DNA of 64,000 nt from Lithospermum erythrorhizon (Eukaryota; Streptophyta; Magnoliopsida; Boraginales; Boraginaceae), in contig JADFUC010000776.1 of the NCBI GenBank assembly GCA_019722365.1, positions 372,001 through 436,000 of the forward strand, in the 5' to 3' direction. The notes under the pieces were generated by a model. That model saw only the letters and a program-made list of their open reading frames with translations, was not told where the DNA came from and ran no database searches. Shown piece by piece: positions 38,185 through 48,423 of the stretch. The first letter of the stretch is position 1, and each line of letters begins with the position of its first letter. Both the position numbers and the translations under genes were made by a program.

Positions 38185-38187
38185 ATT

Positions 38188-38719
38188 ATTTTGTACCCAT
38201 TTAAACTTTAAATTTTGGTTTTAATTAATCAATTGTATTATTGTAACTTTCATATATTTATAATTTAAATTTTAAATTATTCACCACCACTAACAAGTTA
38301 ACCACATACCACCACCAACATATGACACTATCTCACAACATTACTATGTTATTAAGGCCATATTACTTCCAACATTAGCACTTGATCATCATTCTTCTTC
38401 TCTATCAATTAAATTTTGTTAGGTTTTAACAAATATTCAAGAATAATAAAAAGGATTGATTTGTTGTTAGGTTAATATCCAAATATTAGATCTTTCAATA
38501 TGTTTATATGTATATATTTATACACTCTGTTACCCAATTTTAATTTATTTTTACAGATTTTGAACTCTTTCATATTTTATTAAAATATACACGCACAAGT
38601 ATGTGAGAATTGCAAGTATCTATAAATTAATTTAACATAGTTGTATATACATGTCAAATTATTTCACAATTAACGACCAACTAACCAAAAGATTGTATGA
38701 TCAGAAAGTTGTCTGATTC
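38188..38719. other. 5' flank of the PPR gene
   Basis: AT-rich, no gene seen. It presumably holds the promoter and 5' UTR of the PPR gene, but no clear TATA box can be chosen among the many AT-rich words. Confidence 0.4.
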
Positions 38720-40165
38720 ATGAAACCTCATCTACAAAATAATCGAAACAGTGAAATTTTTCTCCATGCAAAAAAGACTAAAATATTTCTTGATATTGTC
38801 TCACCAAAACCACCTGAAAATAATAATCAATCTCAATCCCATATTCGTTTGATTGATGATTTCATCCAAATAAATTCCCATAAATTATTTCAGAAAAATA
38901 TAGATACCAAGCATTTTAATCCAAAATCTTTAAAAGAAAGTCCAATTTCATTATTTTTTCGACTTCATAAACAAGGCCTTAAAATTGATCATTGTATAAT
39001 ATCTAGTGCATTGAGCTCATGTGTTTGCAAGACTACTTTTTTTATTGGTACACAGATCCATTGCTTGGCAATTGTAACTGGGTTTATTTCGAATATTTAT
39101 ATTGGAAGCTCGTTGATCACTTTTTATAGTAGATGGGGAGACTTGAATAGAGCTTACAAGGTGTTTGATGAAATGTCTGAGAGGAATATTGTGTCATGGA
39201 CCGCGATGATTAACGGGTTTGCTCAGGAATGTGATGTTGATATGTGCTTGCATTTGTATAAACAGATGAGGAATTTGAGCGTAAATGCTAATGAATTCAC
39301 GTTTACGAGCTTTTTAATCGCGTGCACGGGTAGTGGGTGTCTTGGGCAAGGGAGGAGTGTACATTGCCAAACAATTCGGACGGGGTTTGATTCATATGTC
39401 CATGTTGGGAATGCACTTATATCTATGTATTGCAAGTGTGGCGAAGTTGGAGGAGCAATGAGTTTATTTAGGAGTTTGAATCGAAAGGATTTGGTGTCGT
39501 GGAATTCAATCATTGCTGGATATGCTCATCATGGTATGGCCATCGAAGCTATTCAACTATTCGAAGAAATGAAGCAGCAGGATTTAGTTCCCGATAGTAT
39601 TACTTTTCTTGCCCTTTTATCCTCATGTCGACATGCTGGTTTTCTGAATCATGCCCAGGTGTACCTTGACTCAATGGATCGATATGGTGTTACACCAGGG
39701 CTAAATCATTATTCTTGCATGGTGGATCTTCTTGGCCGTGCAGGTTTGATAGAAGAAGCCAGAAATTTCATCATGAAGATGCCTGTAACGCCAAATCCGA
39801 TCATATGGGGTTCTTTGTTGTCGTCGTCTAAGCTTCATGGATATGTCGATGTTGGGATTGAGGCTGCGGACAATAGGCTTTTGCTTGAACCATGGTGTAG
39901 CGCGACTCATTTGCAGCTAGCGAACTTGTATGCAAGTGCAGGATACAGGGATGAAGCAGCAAAAGTTAGGAAATTGATGAAAGAAAATGGTCTGAAAACT
40001 GATCCTGGGTGCAGTTGGGTTGAGATTAAAAATACCATTCATCTATTCAGGGCAGAAGACAGATCAAACAGTTGTGTCTTGCACATGGTTGATTTGCTAG
40101 CTACTCTAATTAGCCATATGCGAGTTGTAGACAATTTCACTGAAAATTTTGAAGTAGAGCTTTAA
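38720..40165 (+). CDS. Pentatricopeptide repeat protein, PLS class with E motifs (At2g37320-like)
   Basis: PLS-class PPR proteins bind organellar transcripts base by base and usually specify C-to-U editing sites or aid RNA processing in mitochondria or plastids. The gene is one uninterrupted 481-codon exon, as is usual for PPR genes. Repeats begin near residue 95. Typical motifs are VFDEMSERNIVSWTAMINGF, VHVGNALISMYCKCGEVGGA, KDLVSWNSIIAGYAHHGMAI, VPDSITFLALLSSCRHAGFL and HYSCMVDLLGRAGLIEEA. The tail has E-type motifs (WGSLLSSSKLHG, LANLYASAGYRDEAAKVRKL, DPGCSWVEI) but no DYW deaminase domain, so editing would need a partner. The C-terminus (FRAEDRSNSCVLHMVDLL) resembles At2g37320 as I remember it. 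The first about 90 residues, rich in N, K and S, may contain an organelle presequence. Tail-to-tail with RS2Z33, 350 bp apart. Confidence 0.9.
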   Translation: MKPHLQNNRNSEIFLHAKKTKIFLDIVSPKPPENNNQSQSHIRLIDDFIQINSHKLFQKNIDTKHFNPKSLKESPISLFFRLHKQGLKIDHCIISSALSSCVCKTTFFIGTQIHCLAIVTGFISNIYIGSSLITFYSRWGDLNRAYKVFDEMSERNIVSWTAMINGFAQECDVDMCLHLYKQMRNLSVNANEFTFTSFLIACTGSGCLGQGRSVHCQTIRTGFDSYVHVGNALISMYCKCGEVGGAMSLFRSLNRKDLVSWNSIIAGYAHHGMAIEAIQLFEEMKQQDLVPDSITFLALLSSCRHAGFLNHAQVYLDSMDRYGVTPGLNHYSCMVDLLGRAGLIEEARNFIMKMPVTPNPIIWGSLLSSSKLHGYVDVGIEAADNRLLLEPWCSATHLQLANLYASAGYRDEAAKVRKLMKENGLKTDPGCSWVEIKNTIHLFRAEDRSNSCVLHMVDLLATLISHMRVVDNFTENFEVEL

Positions 40166-40515
40166 ACAATTTCATTGCAAAAGATTGTTTGCCCAATTGA
40201 CAACATATTATTTGTGTGTCAGAAACCGATACAAAGGATATGCACAGTTTCATTAATTATAAGATGCATTAGCATGACAGCTTCTAAATGCTAGTTGACA
40301 ATTTTTTTAATAAGAAACTCCAATAATATTAGAGTGCCCCTCTTCAAAAGCTATAGAGCGGCATATGGACATAAAGGTTTAAAGATATTCTAGAAGTCAT
40401 CCACACCATAACAGGATCAGTTTAAACTATTATCACACAGACAACATAGTCCAAACACTTGACAGTAATTTGAAAATTTCCTACAAACAAATAAGTCTCC
40501 TTGACTTCAGGAATT
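40166..40515. other. Convergent 3' flanks of PPR and RS2Z33 genes
   Basis: 350 bp of AT-rich DNA shared by two tail-to-tail genes. It presumably holds both 3' UTRs and polyadenylation signals. Nothing else seen. Confidence 0.5.
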
Positions 40516-42975
40516 TCAATCATCACCATACTCAACAGGGCTCCTATCAGCAACCGGGCTCGGGCTGCGACTGGGACTGGGACTCCTGCTGCGTCCATTA
40601 GTCTCGTAAGGACAAGGAAGCGCAGCCTTATCTCCATTCCCATCAGGGCTCAAAGGACTTTGGCTTCTCTCCTGAGGGCTCTGACTGTACTCATCTTCTT
40701 TCCTCTCATATCTAGCTCCTCTCTTGGAAGCTGGACTCTCATTGGGGATATAGTCATCAGGTGTAAGGCTGCGCTTCCTTGTCCTTAAGGGAGAAGAGCC
40801 TTTCTCTGGCTCAGGACTATAGCTGTGCCGAGGACTTCTTGATATCCGATCCTGCTCAACACCTCTTTCTCGTGGAGGTGATCTTGAGCGGCTGGAAACA
40901 GAAGCAAGTACTATAATGAACTGTTGAAAATTATATACTTCGAAAGTACAATGCAACATGACAAGATAATGGCTATAATATCATGACAAAAGACAACCTG
41001 ATGAAACAAGAAAGTTCCAATCCTCACTCAAGAGCAATCATAACGTGTTTCTCGTAAGGTAGTAACATAACTACAGAACCAGTAGCTCACCTATAGCTGC
41101 GGCTTTGACTGTAACTACGTCTAGAGGTTCTTCCTCGACGTGGAGAACGTGATCTCACGGGTGAGCGGGAGTAGCTCCTACCATGACTGGATCGAGCAAA
41201 CAGTTGAACATAAGATGGTAAAATATGTTAATTCAAGATATTTTAAGAGGGGTTAAAGACGAATTAAAATTAGCATAAAACATCTCTGATAAGATTACCT
41301 GGTCTTCTGAGGACTATTCTGGCAGTTTCGTTCAATATGACCTCTTTCTCCACACTTGTAGCACTTGTTCTTCCAGTCCCCAGCTTTGCAATCACGTGCC
41401 CAGTGACCATCAAGGCCGCAGTTAAAGCAGCGTCCAGATCCAGGAGGTGGCCCTCTACCTTCATATTGTCTCACACCACCAGGACCACGAGGCACCTAAA
41501 GCAAGTAAATCATAATAAGGAAATAGCTCACAACTTCGTGTTCAATTTCACAAGACTAGGGCAGAATAAAATAGTAGAAACAAAGATGAAGCAAAATCAC
41601 TTTTTAAGCAATGGTGAGAATCTTGGCCAAAGCTTTAACATGAATCAAAAATTTCGATTTTAAAAAGATAATGTTGAGTTACTCTTATAACAAGAAAAAG
41701 GAGCAAACACTCCCTACTTACTCCTTTAGCAAACTCCACAATAATTCTCCGACCATCAACTTCTCGTCCATCCAATCTATGCCTTGCATCATCAGCATCA
41801 CGATAATGGCTGAAGTCCTGCAGCAAAATTAAAAGACTCGGAGAAACTAAGTAAACCGGTTTTCTATAATGGACAGAGAACATATTATTGAAATGACTCC
41901 TAAAGCAATACCAGAAAGTATCCCAGTGCAATTTAACATGGAGAAAGGATGAAATACTTACAACAAAGGCGTAATCATGCTTCATATCCACATCCCGTAC
42001 TCTGCGTAAATTGTTGCCAGAAAAGGTAAGGCCATCATTACTTAATCACTTGAAGTGTAACTAACTTGCCGCTCAATAGGAACTAAACACCAGATTGAGA
42101 TTGTTGCCAATTCCAATAAAACAGGCAAAGACAATATAGAAACAATCGCCAAAGTCTCCTAACACTCGGCAGGAATTTTCCACCAAGATCACCCTCTCAA
42201 CATTGACCCCTCCAGGCCAGGCAACAGCCCAGAAACCTTCAACAAGATTATTCAAATTAAGGCCACCATAATTTGAGGGTATATTAATCCTTCACAGATA
42301 ACACGAGGTATAAGATACCCGAGAAAGAATCATTCTTAGAGAGGAACTAACCCATGTCTTTAACACAAAATTACACTAGGCCACGAAGTGCCTAGACAGA
42401 TGTCATGAGATAATTTCATGACAGACCACAATCACTTTATGGTGAGAGAATTCATTTCTTCTTATGAGATATCTGAAACAATTTAATTTGTTTCTCTACT
42501 TAAAAACAGAAATGAGCTATATATTCAGCAGAAATTCTGTTTCCTCAATAAAAGATATCTTATGCACTCAAATTATACGAATATACTAGCTATTAATACA
42601 AAAAACTTGTAATAACTGAATATTATTTAGCATACCAACCAATCAAGCACAAGGGAAAGCAAATAATAGAAACGAGACAGGCATAGGTTTGCTACCTTAG
42701 CTTGTCAAATAATCCAGAACTAACAATCACTCGCGCCAATAAACCATTGAAATTAAAATGTCAGATGGCAAACGGGTTGAAAAGCAGGCAGTCTACACTA
42801 GATAAAAATATTTGCCTTCTGGAAACTGTAAGATACTATGTTGAAGCATAATGATATGAATTTACCTCCCATATCTGCTAAATATGTGCTCCAAGTCTCG
42901 TGAACGAGTACGAGATGACAAGTGACCAACATAGAGCCGAGTACTGTTTGCTGATCTATCATCATATCGAGGCAT
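40516..42975 (-). CDS. RS2Z33: SR splicing factor RS2Z33-like (RRM, two zinc knuckles, RS domain)
   Basis: RS2Z proteins are plant-specific SR splicing factors of the nucleus, guiding splice-site choice. Six exons join in frame: 42975-42866, 42001-41962, 41817-41722, 41495-41299, 41186-41091, 40891-40516, giving 304 residues. Domains in order are an RRM (start [20 protein letters not shown] with RNP2 LYVGHL, then DYAFVDF as RNP1, ending [11 protein letters not shown]), a Gly/Pro linker, two CCHC knuckles ([14 protein letters not shown] and [14 protein letters not shown]), then an RS domain with [17 protein letters not shown] and an SP-rich tail ending [13 protein letters not shown]. Length and architecture fit RS2Z32/33. 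The 865-bp first coding intron within the RRM is typical of the family, in which long introns support alternative splicing and autoregulation. A likely 5' UTR acceptor sits just before the start codon. No break is seen. Confidence 0.95.
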
Positions 42976-43243
42976 TTTGCTACAGCATAAATACAAAACC
43001 GAGTCAGTATAATGGATTATTAATTAAACAACTCAGATCCATCAATACCCATTTTCTTTTCCTGCCTACATAAACATTTGAACTTTTTAACCACCCACAA
43101 TACATCGATCAAAACAAGCAAATTCAAATTTCCATACAATTCTTGATGCTTAACAACTCGATGCAAATAGAAACACGCATATATCCATCTTCATTTTAGA
43201 TCCAATCTATTTATATGATCAACTAAACAAAAACTAATACTAC

Positions 43244-43960
43244 AAAGATTGAAACTTTAATCCATAGTAAGTATAAATCCATCAATAATATCCAAAAAAT
43301 ATAAATTAACAATGAAGAATTCAGGGACAAAAATTCCATCTAGACAATAAATTCTACCCACAACTAAAATTCAATCAATTAACCAAAAAAAACCCACAAA
43401 GATTGAAACTATATAAATCCATCACTAAATTAACAAAGAATAATTCCGGAACAATATAATTCTACCCACAACTAAAATTCAATTAATTAACCAAAAAAAC
43501 CCACAAAGATTGAAACTTTAATCCATATTAAATATAAATCCATCACTAAATTAACAAAGAAAATAATTCAGGGACAATACAATTCTACCCACAAATAAAA
43601 TTCAATCAATTAACCAAAAAAACCCACAAAGATTGAAACTTTAATCCATGTTAAATATAAATCCTTCACTAAATTAACAAAGAAAATAATTCAGGGACAA
43701 TACAATTCTACCCACAAATAAAATTCAATCAATTAACCAAAAAACCCACAAAGATTGAAACTTTAATCAATATTAAATATAAATCCTTCACTAAATTAAC
43801 AAAGAAAATAATTCAGGGACAATACAATTCTACCCACAAATAAAATTCAATCAATTAACCAAAAAAACCCACAAATATTGAAACTTTAATCCATAACTAA
43901 ATTAACAATGAATAATTCAGGGAAAAATATCCCCACCTAGATAATACAATTCTACCAAAA
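43244..43960. repeat. Minisatellite, about 122-bp unit, upstream of RS2Z33
   Basis: The landmark ctacccacaa(c/a)taaaatt occurs at 43354, 43462, 43585, 43708 and 43830 (spacings 108, 123, 123 and 122). Each unit then has accaaaaaaacccacaaaga, ttgaaactttaatcca and caaagaaaataattcaggga. Partial units flank the array at both ends. The middle copies are nearly identical, so the array is young or homogenised. It lies 0.27-1 kb upstream of the RS2Z33 start codon, in the promoter or a 5' UTR intron. Confidence 0.85.
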
Positions 43961-46786
43961 ACCAATTTCAAAAGTGAAATTAATACCAAATAAAATTTGG
44001 GAAATAATTTCTTATATAAAAGTCAATAGATCTGAGTAACTTAGCAGTGAAATTCACAGATACCAAAAGTAATAAATGGTTGTATCGAATTTTACGTTTG
44101 AGATTAATAACATTAGTACATTTAATAGGGGTATAAATTGTTCGGTTTGTAATTCGAACTAATTACCAATAGTTATTTTGAATCGAAATTAATTTTGATT
44201 GGTTCCTTTCAATTCTATTTGATTTACAGATTGGGATTGGATTGGCTCAAAACCAGTTCAATTCGTAAACAAGAGAGAATAAGATGAGTCAAATACTCGT
44301 TAGTGTTCAGCTCGAAAAATTTGACATGAACATTCGAATCAAATAATATAAATTGAATGGTCCGATAGTTTTAAAATCAACGTCTTCGAGTCAAAAGTGA
44401 ATTCTATTAAGGAGATCAATGTAATTAGGACTTCATCAAAATGATATGAGTAAATCCAATTAAATAGAACACAATCCAAAAATAATAAAATTAGGTTAGA
44501 AGTGGTTAAATAAAATTCTAAAGTTCACATCTAATCGGCGCACATTTTCGGTCACCTTCATAAGATTTCGCGAAACCGGCGACTCAAATACTCGCTTTAC
44601 ACTTTTTGAAAATTTTTGATGTATTTTTATCCACTAAGCTTCAATGTGGGGCTCTACGGGAAGCCTGAGTCAATTGAACAATGTTTGCATCGGGACCCAA
44701 GTTATAATCTCTATTCTCTACAAATTTATAATTCTATCTCGTTTAAAGGTTATATACATCGACCTTTAATTTTCTTAAAGCATTTGTATGTATAAATTTG
44801 AAATGTATCATTTCTTTAGTATATCAACTTTAATGATTTCTATGTAGCTTGATATATTTGGAAGAAATATAGAATTTAAGAGAATAATCCAAATTTATGT
44901 ATGTGTGTCGGTATTGAATCTAAGATGTGGACTCCACACTTAGTTATTTATTACTTGTGTTATTATATTATCCGGGGCCATATAATTTCCTTTTATCCAT
45001 CTTTGTATTATTTGAAGCAAAAAAGAGGAGAGGAAAAGATTATTAATCAAATAAAAGTAGGAGACATTTAATTTATTTGTCAAATTCACAAGTGTATTGA
45101 TGAGATATCGACCATGATATGAGGAAGATGATCAATTAATGGGCTTCATATTTATTTTAAGAGTTAAGCATTGTAATATTAACCTTTTCTTAAGAATACG
45201 TTATTAAATTAATTTTAAATCATTAAACGTTTCATTTCAACAAACGCTAATCAAGTATTTTTTTTATGAATGAAATTACTCATTTATCCTTTAATAATAG
45301 GATACTATATTAATATACTTAGCACCATAAGTCGGATCTCCTATTTTCATGTCTCTTCAGGCATCGAAGGGCCTGATGATGGGACGGTGTAGGAAGTTTC
45401 AAAATCTTCAAAATTAATGCTAACATTAGTTACTATATCTGGACTCATTAATAACTCATTTAATTTTTTGAGACTTGCTTCTCACAAGATGAAGCAAACA
45501 TATTGTTGTTCTTCATTGTTTTGGTAAGTGCCAAGCACATCCTTAGCAATGAGTTAGTACTTGGAAATTAAACAAGTCTATCTCCTTATCTCATCATCAT
45601 ATTTTAAATTATTAGATGTGCGACATTTATACATCAACTTTGAGCATCATTTTTCCTCATAATTGCAACATTATTGGTTACTATATACTCATGAACTCAT
45701 TCTCTAATGATATATCCATACATCATATCATAATAGCCACAAATATAACATATGAGTATCATGTAAATTGTAAAGCTTAATTCTGGTTTTAAATGATTCG
45801 AATAATATAATAAATCGGTAAGATTGCCGTGAATTGTAAAAACAATTACTTAAATGATCCGAATAATATAATAATCGAAAAATTCGTTACAGTTTAGTGC
45901 CCCCAAATTTGCCCAAACATCTCATTTATGTTTATATTTCTACAAAGACAGCAATAGTAATAAGAATGTTTAAACCATGATATGTGAACGTAATTATATT
46001 TGACTTGGCATTTTTCTTGTTAGATTCTTACTTGGAACTTTCGTTTGTACAATATTCAACATAAGACTTCCCAATATTGCGCTCTTCATATTGCCATTTT
46101 CAAATGTTTTAATGGCTATAATTGTATTTATTAACTTTGTCAATGCATATTATGGAGTATTTAATAAAAACTTTGTTTCTTCTAATTAAATCAAATCGTT
46201 TGAAAGTGAGAGATTTACGTTATGTCTGATTTCTCTGGTATGGAAATAACAGCCTTATGGTTAATTGAAAGCGGTCACCAATTGAAATACTTGTACACCT
46301 TGGTGCTTTGTCGTCGTTGCCATAATTTGATTATTTGAAAGTAGTAATCTTAGTTGCACATGCAGATATCTAATATAACATGGAAAACTTATTAAATGAT
46401 GTGATATTTCATCATGATAAAATAAAGAATGAAAACAAATACGGAGTATAATATAGAACAGTATATTAAACTTACAGTAATTTTTGTATTGTTTATATTT
46501 ACATGACTAAGATATATAGAGTTGGAAATTGACAATACTGAAAAGTAAAGCATCACACGATAGGTAAATATATTGAATAACATGGTAAGTAAATCAGTAC
46601 TAGTTCTCCAAGACTTTCCATATGCACAATATTTCCAAACTTGTAGATTTATTATCCCGATATTCCATCCGTCTACCTCCTTATTATACCCTCGTGATTG
46701 TCAGCTTCTTAAACAAGTATGGTCTCATAACTTGACATATAATGTATTCCAATAATTTCAATACTTACCTTTCACAAGTTATGCAC

Positions 46787-47278
46787 TGCCGAAATGGCCC
46801 CATTAATTGGTGATCAGCATAATGGCCCTCGTGAAGCGGCGAGAGACGATGCTGGTGAATGCCCATTCACCTAAAGTTGTTTATTATGTGCACAAATGGT
46901 CCACCTAAGTGTTTAACAGAAAAAGAACATTTGGGTAAAATTTTGGGTCAAAATTGCTAATTTAGATAATATTTTGGGGGAAAAGCATAAATTTAATAAA
47001 GTTTAACAAAATAGAAATTATTGATTAATCCAAATTAGTTTCTTCTTGATTAAGTTTATTTTTTGTCGAATTTATGTTTTCTTCCAAAAATTTTATTAAA
47101 TAACATTTTTTACCCAAAAATAGACCTAAATTCTCTTTCTGAGTTAAAATTTAATGGAACTGTTAATTTAAGGATCATTTGCGCACCCGATACACACTTA
47201 CAGGGATCATTTGCGGAACGATGCCACTTATGACGACCAAACTGCAACGGTCACCCAATTAATGAGACCATTTCGACA
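46787..47278. mobile_element. Long-armed inverted-repeat element (MITE or foldback)
   Basis: The left end tgccgaaatggccccattaa (then ttggtgatc) is mirrored by the right end (ggtcacccaattaatgagac then catttcgaca) with few mismatches over about 29 bp. Imperfect similarity continues inward: gtgcacaaatggtccaccta, aacag and ttttgggtcaaaat on the left each have mirrored partners on the right. The whole 492 bp is close to one large inverted repeat. No clear target duplication, so the superfamily is open (Mutator-like is one possibility). Confidence 0.65.
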
Positions 47279-47547
47279 ATTCTCTCCCTTTCACAAAATA
47301 AAGTTGACAATAAAATTTATCAATATGTTAACAAATTTGAAATATGACTCCATCCATCTAAAAGAAATTATCGATCTATCTCATCGTGCAAACATACTTG
47401 CTATTACAATTCTATTTTCCACCATCACATCGGCTAATTTTAAACCTACATCATCTTCTTTATTTCTTTTTCGGTCATTTTGTTTATGATATATTAATTG
47501 TAGCTTTGCTTATTTATTTGGTCGTAAGGTGTCAAACCTTTTATATT

Positions 47548-47566
47548 ATATATATATATATATATA
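47548..47566. repeat. (TA)n microsatellite
   Basis: An uninterrupted alternating TA run of about 19 bases in intergenic DNA. Confidence 0.8.
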
Positions 47567-48423
47567 GTAATATTAGTAATTGATAGTAATTGTATAATGA
47601 CATGTGTGATTGTTAAATTATTTATTATATTGGTTAACAATGTAATATAATCTATTTTTTTTATTAAATTAGTTGTCATTTTAATTATTTTGTAAAAAGA
47701 AAATATTAAAATAAGGAATATAATTGGATGAGATTTACCAATAACTTTTGTATGGGATACACAGTAGCCTCAGCCTTCACAGTATTTATCTAACCGCATA
47801 AATACAAATAATATAATACGAATAGACGATCCTAATTCTAAAGTGGAGTATCGAAATCATCGATGCCGGCCTTGCAATAAATTGAAGCTTCAAAAACAAA
47901 CTTCAGATGTCTTCTCGAATAATTCCTCAAAACTTTATTTACTTGAGATTATTGAAACCATTGTATCTTTAACATTCTCCAAAAAAAAGTTACTCCTATA
48001 TTTTTTTTGTCCACCGCCCATTCATGAACTGCTAGTTTATCGTTTTGTTCTAAATGGATTGATAAACACAATCTTTAATAAACAATTTCTTTAATTTTGC
48101 AAGGAGTCAAGATAGTTGATCTTGAACTTCATTTTACGGCCAGTGCTATCTAAGTTATGAAGCATTTCATTACTCGTTAGCTAGAAAACATTCAATTCAT
48201 TTTTCATACCTGTGGGCTGTGGATAGGATCTCATTAATACAAACAAATATTGCATCATTGATTGACAAAACTCATGTGACACCTCATTGAGATTATTTCT
48301 TCCACAACATGAAATCATGAGAATCTCTAGAGTCCTACGCATTTCCCCATTCTAGGGGAATAAAAAGAGAAAATGAAATAAAAAAGTATACATTATCATT
48401 TCGATACAATGAAAATTTAAATC

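Larger units (their letters stand above)
43961..48423. other. Intergenic region
   Basis: No gene is supported. 44130-44390 has words such as attcggtttgtaattcgaac and aattcgaatca, like the TTCGA-rich elements elsewhere in the window. The element at 46787-47278 and a (TA)n run at 47548-47566 are listed separately. 48100-48420 is probably the EXO70 3' flank. Confidence 0.5.

Noticed and set aside
40501..40788. Plus-strand ORF opposite the RS2Z33 RS domain
   Set aside because: The complement of Ser/Arg/Pro codons tends to stay open. The minus strand has the real RS domain with matching splice frame.
43244..43960. CRISPR-like periodic repeat
   Set aside because: The units are contiguous tandem copies with no unique spacers, in plant nuclear DNA. 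It is a minisatellite.
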